64,000 nt of DNA from DAIPXZ01 sp036782995 (GCA_036782995.1 DAIPXZ010000002.1:186001-250000), one strand, 5' to 3'. Shown: positions 7,778 to 16,818, numbered from the stretch's first letter. A program made the numbers and translations. The notes: generated by a model from the sequence alone, not told the origin.

Positions 7778-9640
7778 TCAGAAATCTCCGCCGGCATTCT
7801 TGAATCCGTCATTGCCTGCGTCACCGCCTGCATTACCTGCATCTTGACCACCCTGTGCATAGCCCTGGAATCCTTCCGGATTTTGCTGAGCCTGTGCGCC
7901 TTGTGGGTTAGCCTGCGAATAAAGCTTTTCACTGATCTTATAGAAAGCCTTCTCAACAGCATCTGTCTCCGTCTTCATGGCTTCGTTGTCGTTCGCTTCA
8001 ATCGCTTTCTTCAATCTGCCTAGTGCTTCTTCAACAGGAGCCTTGTCCGCAGCGTCAATCTTGTCACCAAGCTCGGAGAGAGTCTTTTCGGTCTGATATA
8101 CCATGGACTCTGCCTTGTTCTTGATTTCAATTTCTTCTTTGCGTTGCTTATCTTCGGAAGCGTGGAGCTCTGCTTCCTTGATGGCTTCGTTAATCTGGTC
8201 TTCACTCATGTTGCTTGAAGCCGTGATGGTAATCTTTTGCTCGCGACCTGTACCCATATCTTTTGCAGATACGTGCACGATACCGTTCGCGTCGATATCG
8301 AATGTGACTTCGATTTGCGGAACGCCACGTGGTGCTGGTGCGATACCATCGAGAATGAAGTTACCAAGTGTCTTATTGTATGCTGCCATCTCACGTTCAC
8401 CTTGTAATACGTGAACATCAACCTGTGTCTGACCGTCTGCAGCCGTCGAATAAATCTGGCTCTTCTTGGTCGGAATGGTGGTGTTACGCTCGATCATACG
8501 TGTGAAAACGCCTCCCTGTGTTTCAATACCGAGAGAAAGAGGTGTAACGTCAAGAAGGAGAAGTCCCTTCACATCACCGGTAAGAACAGCGGCCTGAATT
8601 GCGGCACCAATAGCAACGCACTCGTCTGGGTTAATACCCTTAAACGGATCCTTGCCAAAGTATTTCTTAACAGCATCTTGTACGGCTGGGATACGTGTCG
8701 AACCACCAACCAAGAGAATCTTGTCAATGTCATTCGGTGTAAGTCCGGCATCAGTCATGGCACGGCGTACCGGCTCCATGGTCTGTTCTACAAGGCTGTG
8801 TGTGAGCTCATCGAACTTAGCACGGGTTAATGTGATATCCATATGCTTCGGGCCTGTAGAATCCGCTGTGATATAAGCGAGGTTAATATTCGATGTAGTA
8901 ACACCGGAAAGCTCAATCTTGCTCTTTTCTGCGGCTTCACGCAAACGCTGCATAGCCATCTTATCGGAACGGAGATCCACACCCTGGTCTGCTTTAAAGG
9001 TGTCTACAAGATAATCAACAATCTTATTATCGAAATCATCGCCGCCCAAACGGTTGTTACCGGCCGTTGCCAATACTTCGAAAACGCCATCACCGATCTC
9101 AAGGAGAGATACATCAAATGTACCGCCGCCCAAGTCGAACACAAGAATCTTTTGGTCATTTTCTTTATCAAGACCATATGCCAAAGCAGCAGCCGTTGGC
9201 TCGTTGATGATACGCAATACTTCGAGTCCTGCAATCTTACCTGCATCCTTCGTTGCCTGACGCTGTGCGTCCGAGAAGTAAGCCGGAACAGTGATTACCG
9301 CTTGTGATACCGTCTGACCAAGATATGCTTCTGCGTCACTCTTCAGCTTAGCAAGAATCATGGCCGAAACCTCTTGAGGAGAGTATTGCTTTTCATCGAT
9401 ACCGACCTTATAGTTGGTACCCATTTCACGCTTGATGGATTGTACTGTGCGGTCTGGGTTCGTAACTGCCTGACGCTTAGCTACTTGACCGATGAGACGC
9501 TCGCCTGTCTTTGAAAATGCGACGACTGAAGGAGTCGTGCGATTTCCTTCGGGATTCGGTATAACGACAGCCTCGCTGCCTTCCATTACTGCGACACAGG
9601 AATTCGTTGTGCCTAAATCAATTCCAATTACCTTTGCCAT
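7778..9640 (-). CDS. dnaK: Chaperone DnaK (Hsp70)
   Basis: 620 residues, normal length. N-terminal ATPase starts MAKVIGIDLGTTNSCVAV; further signatures are VFDLGGGTFDVSLLEIGDGV and ILLVGGSTRIPAVQ, then the linker LLLLDVTPLSLGIET, the beta-sandwich substrate domain and the helical lid. The C-terminus is a Gly/Asn/Gln-rich tail, not EEVD, as usual in bacteria. Strong AAGGAGG ribosome site. It works with GrpE and DnaJ encoded in the same operon and is expected to be repressed by HrcA. Confidence 0.98.
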   Translation of the reverse strand: MAKVIGIDLGTTNSCVAVMEGSEAVVIPNPEGNRTTPSVVAFSKTGERLIGQVAKRQAVTNPDRTVQSIKREMGTNYKVGIDEKQYSPQEVSAMILAKLKSDAEAYLGQTVSQAVITVPAYFSDAQRQATKDAGKIAGLEVLRIINEPTAAALAYGLDKENDQKILVFDLGGGTFDVSLLEIGDGVFEVLATAGNNRLGGDDFDNKIVDYLVDTFKADQGVDLRSDKMAMQRLREAAEKSKIELSGVTTSNINLAYITADSTGPKHMDITLTRAKFDELTHSLVEQTMEPVRRAMTDAGLTPNDIDKILLVGGSTRIPAVQDAVKKYFGKDPFKGINPDECVAIGAAIQAAVLTGDVKGLLLLDVTPLSLGIETQGGVFTRMIERNTTIPTKKSQIYSTAADGQTQVDVHVLQGEREMAAYNKTLGNFILDGIAPAPRGVPQIEVTFDIDANGIVHVSAKDMGTGREQKITITASSNMSEDQINEAIKEAELHASEDKQRKEEIEIKNKAESMVYQTEKTLSELGDKIDAADKAPVEEALGRLKKAIEANDNEAMKTETDAVEKAFYKISEKLYSQANPQGAQAQQNPEGFQGYAQGGQDAGNAGGDAGNDGFKNAGGDF

Positions 9641-9666
9641 ATTAATTCCTCCTTATTATCGTGAGC

Positions 9667-10269
9667 TTACGCTCTCTTTTCCATAATTTGATCGACGATG
9701 CCATATTTTACGGCTTCTTCGGCGGTCATCCAATTATCTCTCTCAACATCCTTCTCGATAACATCGAGTGGTTGACCCGTCTTTTCTGACAAAATCTTAT
9801 TCAAACGTTCACGTGTGTGTCGCATGTGGTCAGCAGCAATTAATACATCGGTTGCCTGACCCTGTGCTCCGCCGGATGGTTGGTGAATCATAACTTCCGC
9901 ATTCGGCAAAATAAAACGTTTACCCTTCGTACCAGCTGCCAATAGGACAGAGCCCATTGATGCGGCCATACCCATGCAAATGGTTTGCACGTCAGGCTTA
10001 ATGTGTTGCATTGTGTCATAAATCATCAAGCCATCGGTGACCACACCTCCTGGGCTGTTTATGTAGAATTGGATATCCTTATCCGGATCCTCAGCTTCCA
10101 AGAAGAGAAGCTGCGCGGTAATCAAGCTGGCGGTTACACTGTTGACATCTTCGGAAAGGATAATAATTCTTTCCTTCAGAAGTCGGGAAAAGATATCATA
10201 CGCGCGTTCTCCGCGGTTCGTGGACTCAATTACGGTTGGGACCAGATTCGCTCTTTCAAAATCCATCAT
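9667..10269 (-). CDS. clpP: ATP-dependent Clp protease proteolytic subunit
   Basis: 200 residues from the ATG at 10269 (AAAGGAG eight bases upstream; a GTG at 10278 is too close to that site). The serine protease triad is visible: Ser104 in GMAASMGS, His129 in MIHQPSGG, Asp178 in ERDNWM. It forms the tetradecameric barrel that degrades proteins unfolded by ClpX, ClpC or similar ATPases; no such ATPase gene is adjacent. Its position between grpE and dnaK is unusual, since clpP normally lies next to tig/clpX or alone, and puts it under the same CIRCE control as the chaperones. Confidence 0.97.
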   Translation of the reverse strand: MMDFERANLVPTVIESTNRGERAYDIFSRLLKERIIILSEDVNSVTASLITAQLLFLEAEDPDKDIQFYINSPGGVVTDGLMIYDTMQHIKPDVQTICMGMAASMGSVLLAAGTKGKRFILPNAEVMIHQPSGGAQGQATDVLIAADHMRHTRERLNKILSEKTGQPLDVIEKDVERDNWMTAEEAVKYGIVDQIMEKRA

Positions 10270-10314
10270 TGTTATCACTCCTTTTATTTTTTATCATTCG
10301 TAATGTCGGTTTAC

Positions 10315-10902
10315 TTAATTTGCTACCTTGCAAACGGTATGGCGAATGACCTTCCCTTTGCAAATATATCCTTTTTGGAAAACTTCGGCGATTGCCTGTT
10401 CTCCTAGAGAATCATCTTCAACATGCATGACCGCCTCATGGAAATTCGGATCGAAGGTCTCACCCTTCTCACTTTGAATCTCTTCAATACCGAGCTTCGA
10501 CAAAACTGCCGTGGTCTGCTTCGCAATCATCGTGATTCCTTCTGCGACCTTCTCTGCACTCATATCGGTCATGTTTTCGGTCGATTCGACGGCACGATCG
10601 ATATTGTCTACGATTGCCAAGAACTCCTTGGACACATCCGCTACAGCCTCGGAATAAAGTGATTCTTTCTCCTTTTGTGAGCGCCGTCGGAAATTATCAT
10701 ATTCGGCAAGAAGTCGCATGTAGCGATCTTTCAATTCGGCAAGCTCGTCATTCTCTTCGTCGACTTCGCCTTCTTCATCTTCTTCCATGACCTCTACATT
10801 GACTTCATTATCGTCCGCTGTCTCATCTACGGAATCATTCGGAAAATCAATCGGATCTTCCGGCATTTTCGCCTCTTCATTCATCTTTTCTTTTTTCTTC
10901 AT
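10315..10902 (-). CDS. grpE: Nucleotide exchange factor GrpE
   Basis: 195 residues. A very acidic, disordered N-terminus (residues 1-55) is followed by the long coiled-coil containing LLAEYDNFRRRSQKE and the C-terminal beta domain with the family signature GETFDPNFHEAVMHVE and QKGYICKGKVIRHTVCKVAN. It releases ADP from DnaK. GAGG lies 8 bases before the ATG. Second gene of the hrcA operon. Confidence 0.97.
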   Translation of the reverse strand: MKKKEKMNEEAKMPEDPIDFPNDSVDETADDNEVNVEVMEEDEEGEVDEENDELAELKDRYMRLLAEYDNFRRRSQKEKESLYSEAVADVSKEFLAIVDNIDRAVESTENMTDMSAEKVAEGITMIAKQTTAVLSKLGIEEIQSEKGETFDPNFHEAVMHVEDDSLGEQAIAEVFQKGYICKGKVIRHTVCKVAN

Positions 10903-10958
10903 TCTTCATTCCTCGTTTGTAATTATTCCGAATCAAAAGCATCATACGCTTATGATAT

Positions 10959-12002
10959 CTACGTTTCTTTAAGCTGTTGATCTATCATACTACGTACGAA
11001 GTCAATCTGGGATATCACCTTCGAATACTCCATTCGTTTCGGCCCGATGACTCCAATATTGCCGGCAACCTGATTACCAACACTGTAGGTAGTAGTGATA
11101 AAGCTACAATCGTCGAGTCCGTCGAGTGTGATTTCCTGTCCGATTCGAATCATATAAGATGATTTCGTCTCTTTCTTAGCGACCTCATTTACGTAACCTG
11201 CCACAATACCATCTCGTGAAAGTGTATCAAAAAGTCCGCGAGCACGGTCCACATCATGAAATTCCGGTAAAGAAAGCATTCTATGCGTTCCTTCCATATA
11301 AATGTCGAGATTGTCCGCTTGCTTTATCGCAGTATATGCTTCGTAAAGAATCTGATTCAAAAGCGCATCCGGGAGCTTCGCACGATTTTGCTTCGCTGCC
11401 GTCGCCACGGTAACCAAGGTTATTTCGGAAAGTGGCTTCCCGCAAAGTCCTTCCTCCACCGATTGGGAAATGGCTTGTACCTGTTCCGGTGTCAAAAAGT
11501 CCGGAATGCGTACGAGTCTATCCTTCACGACGCCCGCCGACAAAACCACAACGACGAGTGCCTTACCCGGCTCAATCATCATCATTTTCAGTTGGGTTAA
11601 GTAGGAAGAGTTAAAACGCGGCGTGAGTGCCAATGAAACATAACCCGTTTGTTCGGAAAGCGTGTTCGACGCCGCCTTCAAAAGGGTCGCAATCTCATGA
11701 AAGCTGTTATCCAATTGATGCTTAATCTCTTCGCTCTCTTTTTCACTTAATACATCGACGTGCATAAGTGAATCCACGTATTCGCGATACCCTTTATCTG
11801 AAGGTATACGTCCTGCCGATGTATGTGGCTGTTCCAGATAGCCCAATTGCTCCAGTTCTGCCATCTCATTACGAAGAGTTGCAGAGCTAACGCTAAAGTT
11901 ATGATGCTCGATTAATGACTTCGATCCGACCGGTTCTGCCGTCGCAACATAATCGTCGACAATCGCTTGTAAAATCTTTCTCTTACGTTCATCCAAAGCC
12001 AC
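10959..12002 (-). CDS. hrcA: Heat-inducible transcription repressor HrcA
   Basis: 347 residues from a GTG start with GGAGG 8 bases upstream. The N-terminal winged helix includes LDERKRKILQAIVDDYVATA and SSATLRNEMAELEQLGYLEQ, then the GAF-like and inserted dimerisation domains. It binds CIRCE elements and represses the class I heat-shock genes; the GroEL system normally helps it fold. First gene of hrcA-grpE-clpP-dnaK-dnaJ-prmA, with a perfect CIRCE 36 bases ahead of its start codon. Confidence 0.97.
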   Translation of the reverse strand: MALDERKRKILQAIVDDYVATAEPVGSKSLIEHHNFSVSSATLRNEMAELEQLGYLEQPHTSAGRIPSDKGYREYVDSLMHVDVLSEKESEEIKHQLDNSFHEIATLLKAASNTLSEQTGYVSLALTPRFNSSYLTQLKMMMIEPGKALVVVVLSAGVVKDRLVRIPDFLTPEQVQAISQSVEEGLCGKPLSEITLVTVATAAKQNRAKLPDALLNQILYEAYTAIKQADNLDIYMEGTHRMLSLPEFHDVDRARGLFDTLSRDGIVAGYVNEVAKKETKSSYMIRIGQEITLDGLDDCSFITTTYSVGNQVAGNIGVIGPKRMEYSKVISQIDFVRSMIDQQLKET

Positions 12003-12037
12003 GGCAAAGACCTCCTCTCACCATCAATAATCATAGG

Positions 12038-12064
12038 TTAGCACTCGACGTCCTCGAGTGCTAA
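12038..12064. promoter_or_regulatory. CIRCE operator (HrcA binding site)
   Basis: TTAGCACTC-N9-GAGTGCTAA, a perfect match to the CIRCE consensus, 36 bases upstream of hrcA. It shows that the operon is autoregulated by HrcA and heat-inducible. Confidence 0.97.
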
Positions 12065-12089
12065 TACGACTGTATCACGATAGTCAAAG
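12061..12089 (-). promoter_or_regulatory. Probable vegetative promoter of the hrcA operon
   Basis: On the minus strand TTTGAC/TTGACT (about 12082-12088) stands 15-16 bases before TATTAG (12061-12066), whose end overlaps the CIRCE left arm. The spacing is slightly short, so the exact -10 is uncertain. The promoter lies right behind the hemW stop. Confidence 0.5.
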
Positions 12090-12093
12090 AATG

Positions 12094-13254
12094 TCAAACA
12101 TAATCTTCAAAAACTTGATTTCCGAAATCAATACCTTTCGCGGTGAGGCGATAGTACCCCTCTTTTTTCTCAACGAGTCCGCGTTTTATCTCATCAGCCA
12201 AAACATCTGCAAACAGGGCATCCGGGGCTTCTCCAAAACGCTCTTGATACGCTTCTTCGGATATGCCTTCGATGCGTCGAAATCCGAGCATCATATATTC
12301 CTTTTTTTCATCATTTCCTGTCAGCTCTTCCTCAATATGATAAAGATCAGTAAAGGACGGCTTCGGATTTGCCATGTTTGCACAATAAGCATCGATTGTA
12401 TCATCGTGCGCATATCGTTTTCCTTCGAAATAGGCATGCGCGCCGGCGCCAAAACCCAGATAAGGAAGACCGTGCCAATAGATTTGGTTATGACGGCTTT
12501 CCTTTCCGGGAAGCGCCATATTGCTTATTTCATAATGAACGAATCCCAGTTGTGCCGCCTTTTCCATAACGGCATGAACCATGGCACGTTCTGTCTCCTG
12601 CGGCATATATTCTTCAAGTGACTTTTCGTACTTTTCGCGCATGGGGGTACCCTCTTCGAGAGAAAGAGAATAGAAGGATAAATGTGTTATGCCTGTATTA
12701 ATTAATGAAGTGGCCGTATCTACCGCCATTTCGATGGTTTGCCCCGGTATTCCGAGCATCATGTCAGCACTGATATTGGAAAAACCCGCAGCATGAGCCA
12801 TCGCTATCGCTTCCAATGCCATATCAGCATTATGAATACGTCCCAAGGTAAATAACACATCGTTATTCAGGCTTTGTACACCAAAAGAAAGGCGATTAAC
12901 TCCGGCTTCGCGATAGGCACGAAGCGATTCTTGAGTTACCGTCCCCGGATTCGCTTCCATCGTAATCTCCGCATCGGAGGTGATATCAAAGGTCTCCTTT
13001 ATCGCAAGCAGTATCGACGTCAATTGTCCACCCGACAGCAAGGAGGGTGTTCCACCGCCGATATAGACGGTTTTCATTGGCGATACCGTGACACTCGGTG
13101 CTAAGGCAGGAAACGAGTGAAGCTCGTGAATAAGCGCTTCTGTATACTTCTCTATCGAATCTTCGCGGCACGGGTAGGATACAAAATCACAATAGGAACA
13201 TTTACGGATACAAAACGGTATATGTATATAAAGAGAAGATGGGGCAATACTCAT
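12094..13254 (-). CDS. hemW: Radical SAM heme chaperone HemW
   Basis: 386 residues. The radical SAM cluster motif is C15-x3-C19-x2-C22 followed by DF, the form typical of HemW rather than true oxygen-independent coproporphyrinogen oxidase. Further motifs: VYIGGGTPSLL, MEANPGT, GVNRLSFGVQS, and the C-terminal HemW domain. HemW inserts heme into target proteins. Its ATG overlaps the stop of the TOPRIM-like gene upstream (ATGA), so translation is coupled to that pair. In many Clostridia hemW directly precedes hrcA, as here. Confidence 0.93.
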   Translation of the reverse strand: MSIAPSSLYIHIPFCIRKCSYCDFVSYPCREDSIEKYTEALIHELHSFPALAPSVTVSPMKTVYIGGGTPSLLSGGQLTSILLAIKETFDITSDAEITMEANPGTVTQESLRAYREAGVNRLSFGVQSLNNDVLFTLGRIHNADMALEAIAMAHAAGFSNISADMMLGIPGQTIEMAVDTATSLINTGITHLSFYSLSLEEGTPMREKYEKSLEEYMPQETERAMVHAVMEKAAQLGFVHYEISNMALPGKESRHNQIYWHGLPYLGFGAGAHAYFEGKRYAHDDTIDAYCANMANPKPSFTDLYHIEEELTGNDEKKEYMMLGFRRIEGISEEAYQERFGEAPDALFADVLADEIKRGLVEKKEGYYRLTAKGIDFGNQVFEDYV

Positions 13255-13925
13255 ATCGCTTGATCCTCTTTGGCGATTGTAATCGCACGAAGAAGGGATT
13301 GATAGAATCGGACAAAACTCGGCGATACATTGTTTTCAGGACGCATATATCGCGAAATATCTTCAGCCCATGTTTTCTTATATTGACCGATAGCAGGATA
13401 TCCGACACGGATTAATCGCGGCGCTCGTTCCTTCATCACCACATGGCAAAGAACCTCCCACGTGCCGCAAATACTGTCTTGGTCATATTCACGAAGAGCG
13501 GCGAGGTCAGCATCCGGATATGCTTTTAGGATGGCCTTTTCATCGCCTAAAAGCCATGATTCGATTTCCTCAACGCAAAGGGCAATAATCGTACGAATAT
13601 GCGGAGCAAATCGGCGGCAGGTATTTCGCAAACGGGAAAATAGCTCGCTTTGATCGTGATCGTCCGAATCCATACAAATAATCAATATTGTCTCTGTTCC
13701 AGCGTATACCTTGTCATAGGCGCGAAGCTTCGCCGGAAGTAAATCCAAAAGTCCACTGGCAAACGGCTCTGGTTGAGCATAAGGATTTTCCGGCCATTGC
13801 CCGCAACCGCGTGAAGGCCGTATTTCAATCGAATAATCATCGATTACCGACGAAATAATACTTTCTGTCAGTGCCGCCAAAACGACACCGCCCGAACGGT
13901 CTTCCGTTAACAGCTCCACTCGCAT
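13251..13925 (-). CDS. TOPRIM-like protein of the DUF4276 type, partner of the adjacent ATPase
   Basis: 224 residues. No certain function. The N-terminus VELLTEDRSGGVVLAAL carries a Glu (E8) where TOPRIM folds have their catalytic glutamate; ILIICMDSDDHD supplies the D-x-D motif (D86, D88, D89); and VEEIESWLLGDEKAI (119-131) matches the segment characteristic of DUF4276 proteins. TOPRIM folds act as metal-dependent nucleases or nucleic-acid enzymes in OLD-, Gabija- and PARIS-type systems. It lies 5 bases behind an AAA ATPase and overlaps hemW by 4. Family placement comes from motifs read by eye; nuclease activity is inferred. Confidence 0.65.
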   Translation of the reverse strand: MRVELLTEDRSGGVVLAALTESIISSVIDDYSIEIRPSRGCGQWPENPYAQPEPFASGLLDLLPAKLRAYDKVYAGTETILIICMDSDDHDQSELFSRLRNTCRRFAPHIRTIIALCVEEIESWLLGDEKAILKAYPDADLAALREYDQDSICGTWEVLCHVVMKERAPRLIRVGYPAIGQYKKTWAEDISRYMRPENNVSPSFVRFYQSLLRAITIAKEDQAI

Positions 13926-13930
13926 ACGAT

Positions 13931-15157
13931 TTACATGTCATCCTTTCCATCCGTGTTTTTCTCATCAAAATGGCCCGAGTACCATATGGCACCCATGCCC
14001 ACACCCTGCTCATAAAGCTCGCGTACAATCGGTGTAGAGGCGGCTGACTCAATATCCACCGCGTCATTCTCTTCTTCTTCGCTTCTTTTGAACACCCATA
14101 CTTCGTCAGGAGCCATGGATTCTAGGATATAAGGATTATGTGTCGTGAAAAGAATTTGTGAGTAAGGATATCTCACAGAATAATCACGCATTTCGGTCGC
14201 AAGAACATCGACCATATCGTGATAGAGTCCGGAATCCGGAGTCTCCATGCAAATGAGCGGACGTGGATACGGATCGGAGAGCAAAAGTAAATACATAAAT
14301 AAGACATCCGGACTGTTACGGAAACTATCCGGAAGCTTGTCCTTCACTTTGCCGACACGCGGAATCTTTGCCGAAAGATAATTCATCACGCGTTCAAAAT
14401 GCTGTGGATTCTCTTCTCGCATATAGTCGAGCACATTTTGGATATTGGTACCATGTGTATTCAGGTGCTTATGGCCACCAGGTGCAATCAGTTTATCGTG
14501 AGGACCTTTCTCATCATTCGAGAATTTCGCAAAAAACCAATGCGAAATATCTTGATAAACGGCACGTGCCGTCCTGTATGTCGAAATCGCGCCGTATGCA
14601 CGAAGCGCACTGTAACGAACATCATCTATCTCTGAAATCTCACTTTTTCCATTGATTTCGACTGTGCCGTTACCGTCTGTAAAATCCATTGTCACCAATG
14701 GTTTTTCCATCGTTTCCGACCAAATCGTGATGGATTCGTTTTTGTAATACGGCTTACCGTGTGTGTCCGCCGCGATTTCAAAGGAGTATTCACAATATTT
14801 CTCTTCGTCAAAGCCCATCGTTTTCGGAAAAAGGAAGAGTAATTGCCCACGCATGGAGCGTTTTCGATCCATGAGCAATGTGACAAATCCACCTTTTCCG
14901 TCATGCATTGCCGCCTCAGCAGGCCCCATCATGACGGCATCGCGAATATAGGAAAGGAAAGAGAAAAACATCGTTTTCCCCGATTTGTTTCGCCCTATAA
15001 ATGCACAAAGTCCGGCAAGAGGAAAACTTTCGTTTTCGACGCCGGCACATGATGCGAGTGAATTCACGGATTGAGGCTTCATAACGTCTTCAAGAAGCAT
15101 CCCTGCAATATCGTCTTCGAAAATGCAATAGTTCTGAATTCGTACTCCGATGAGCAT
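13931..15157 (-). CDS. AAA/SMC-like ATPase of the AAA_21 (OLD-type) group
   Basis: 408 residues. Walker A is GRNKSGKT (55-62), with Lys in place of the usual Gly. The Walker B region is PLICMETPDSGLYHDM (about 300-315), where the customary E-E-P-E is M-E-T-P-D; the switch histidine is in FTTHNPYILESM (about 337-348). The ABC signature before Walker B is degenerate. The C-terminal GMGAIWYSGHF resembles the tail of DUF4276-partner ATPases. GAGGT lies about 7 bases before the ATG. With the TOPRIM-like gene it forms a two-gene unit resembling split OLD nucleases. A role in defence or repair is inferred only. Confidence 0.8.
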   Translation of the reverse strand: MLIGVRIQNYCIFEDDIAGMLLEDVMKPQSVNSLASCAGVENESFPLAGLCAFIGRNKSGKTMFFSFLSYIRDAVMMGPAEAAMHDGKGGFVTLLMDRKRSMRGQLLFLFPKTMGFDEEKYCEYSFEIAADTHGKPYYKNESITIWSETMEKPLVTMDFTDGNGTVEINGKSEISEIDDVRYSALRAYGAISTYRTARAVYQDISHWFFAKFSNDEKGPHDKLIAPGGHKHLNTHGTNIQNVLDYMREENPQHFERVMNYLSAKIPRVGKVKDKLPDSFRNSPDVLFMYLLLLSDPYPRPLICMETPDSGLYHDMVDVLATEMRDYSVRYPYSQILFTTHNPYILESMAPDEVWVFKRSEEEENDAVDIESAASTPIVRELYEQGVGMGAIWYSGHFDEKNTDGKDDM

Positions 15158-15167
15158 ATTTAGTACC

Positions 15168-15641
15168 TCACATGAGTTCTTTCTTATTCTCGTTCAATTT
15201 GACGAGCAAGCTTTCCAGTGTTCTTTCAACTTTTTCAATCTGGTCGACAGCGTATTTGTGCGCTCTCCTATCCAATTCATCGGCGTTTGATTTCGCGTCC
15301 GTTAGAATCGCATCGGCTTTGAGCTGTGCTGTTTTGGTGATTTGATGTTCATCAACCATAATCGCTTGGCGTTGTTCGGATTCACGGAGAATACTTTCCG
15401 CCTTTTGACGAGCGCTAGCGACAACTTGTTGGTTTTGTGTCACAATCCACTTGGCTTGTTGTACTTCCTGTGGGTAGCTTAATTTGATTTGGTTAATCCA
15501 ATACAGAGCATCATTTCTGTCGATGACACAGTTTTCCGAAAATGGAATACTCTTGGCATTCTCGACTACAGACTTCAATTGATCCAATAAATCAAATAAG
15601 TCCTTCTCACTATTTCTTTGGTTTTGTGGAATATCCGGCAT
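15168..15641 (-). CDS. Coiled-coil protein, DivIVA/V-ATPase subunit E-like, next to coaD
   Basis: 157 residues, no signal peptide or membrane segment. A short acidic N-terminal half (LFDLLDQLKSVVENA) is followed by a long charged helix from about residue 65 to the end, with repeated Ala/Lys/Glu heptads. Proteins of this type are commonly encoded directly after coaD in Clostridia and are annotated as DivIVA- or ATPase-like; the function is unknown. It sits 15 bases from coaD and 10 bases before the ATPase gene, so probably in one operon. Confidence 0.7.
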   Translation of the reverse strand: MPDIPQNQRNSEKDLFDLLDQLKSVVENAKSIPFSENCVIDRNDALYWINQIKLSYPQEVQQAKWIVTQNQQVVASARQKAESILRESEQRQAIMVDEHQITKTAQLKADAILTDAKSNADELDRRAHKYAVDQIEKVERTLESLLVKLNENKKELM

Positions 15642-15656
15642 TGCTTTGGTCCTCCC

Positions 15657-16154
15657 TTAGTCCTTGTCCTCGTTCTGATTTCCGAATTTGCGATTGATAT
15701 AGTTTTGAATAGAGGGCGAAACCATGCGTGAAATATCGCCGCCATAGTATGCAACCTCTTTTATGATAGTCGAGCTGGTAAAAGCAAGATCAGCACGGCA
15801 CGGTAAGAGAACCACTTGATAATCGGCGAAAAGCAATGTGTTCGCCGCCGCCATTTCGACCTCGTTTCTAAAATCGGATTCACTGCGTAAGCCGCGAACG
15901 ACTGCCGTCGCCTGTCTCTCATGATACAAATTAATCAACAAGGATTCGTAGGGAATGACTTCCACATTCGGGATATCTTTTAGGCATTCTTTAACCATAA
16001 ACACGCGTTCTTCGATGGAAAACGTATATTTTTTCGCACTGTTATGCATAACAGCGACGAGTAAATGATCGCAAAGCGTAGATGCTCTTTTGGCAATATC
16101 CAGATGTCCGAGAGAAAACGGATCAAAACTACCTGGAAAAATAAATGTCTTCAC
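15657..16154 (-). CDS. coaD: Phosphopantetheine adenylyltransferase
   Basis: 165 residues. It makes dephospho-CoA from 4'-phosphopantetheine and ATP, the penultimate step of CoA synthesis. Nucleotidyltransferase signature FPGSFDPFSLGHLDI at the start (T/HxGH), VVRGLRSESDFRNEVEMA in the middle and FTSSTIIKEVAYYGGDIS (ISSTxxKE-like) near the end. Follows rsmD on the same strand, a widely conserved rsmD-coaD pair. Confidence 0.97.
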   Translation of the reverse strand: MKTFIFPGSFDPFSLGHLDIAKRASTLCDHLLVAVMHNSAKKYTFSIEERVFMVKECLKDIPNVEVIPYESLLINLYHERQATAVVRGLRSESDFRNEVEMAAANTLLFADYQVVLLPCRADLAFTSSTIIKEVAYYGGDISRMVSPSIQNYINRKFGNQNEDKD

Positions 16155-16187
16155 GTATATCCTCCTTCGAATGCCGCCTATTTCATG

Positions 16188-16745
16188 TCATTCTATGAAA
16201 AATGTTAGCATTGTAGCACCATACTTACAACATCTGGAAAATGTCAGATTGATTACATTATGACTCAATGCTTCCTCACTTGCGTGTTCGACAATAAATA
16301 GCCCATCCTTTGCCAGCAGTCCGTAGTCACGGATCTTCTTGCTGACACGCTCAGCCATATCCGAGGCGATTCGATATGGTGGATCCATAAAGATAACATC
16401 AAAAGTCTGTTTCTCGTCGTGCAACCGATCGAGTGCCGAATCGACATTCATCATGATAAGCTTCACTTGTGATTCGTTATGCGTCTTCTCAATATTTTTG
16501 CGAATGATATCACATGCCCCTCGATTTTGCTCGACCAAAATGGCCTTCTCCGCACCGCGGCTCACCGCCTCGATGCCCATTTGCCCAGTCCCCGAAAATA
16601 AGTCGAGGAAAAGTGCATCCGGAATATGGTGTTGTATGCTCGAAAAAAGGGCCTCCTTCACCTTGTCGGTCGTCGGGCGTGTGTCATTTCCCTTCGGCGC
16701 CGTGAGAATGGTTCCTCTGTTTTTTCCTGCTACAACTCTGGGCAT
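16188..16745 (-). CDS. rsmD: 16S rRNA (guanine966-N2)-methyltransferase RsmD
   Basis: 185 residues. N-terminal MPRVVAGKNRGTILTAPKG and RPTTDKVKEALFSSI, SAM-binding LFLDLFSGTGQMGIEAVSRGA and catalytic FDVIFMDPPY (DPPY). It methylates G966 of 16S rRNA during 30S assembly. It lies between recG and coaD, an order common in Bacillota. Confidence 0.95.
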   Translation of the reverse strand: MPRVVAGKNRGTILTAPKGNDTRPTTDKVKEALFSSIQHHIPDALFLDLFSGTGQMGIEAVSRGAEKAILVEQNRGACDIIRKNIEKTHNESQVKLIMMNVDSALDRLHDEKQTFDVIFMDPPYRIASDMAERVSKKIRDYGLLAKDGLFIVEHASEEALSHNVINLTFSRCCKYGATMLTFFIE

Positions 16746-16818
16746 ATATACCTCTTACTTAGATGAACTTGTGCCTCTATTGTACCGCAAATACGAAAGC
16801 TTTTCGTTTTGTCTTTAC

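Noticed and set aside
13251..15157. Reading the ATPase/TOPRIM-like pair as part of an integrated mobile element
   Set aside because: No integrase, transposase, attachment repeats or marked composition change were seen, and the pair overlaps or closely abuts its housekeeping neighbours.
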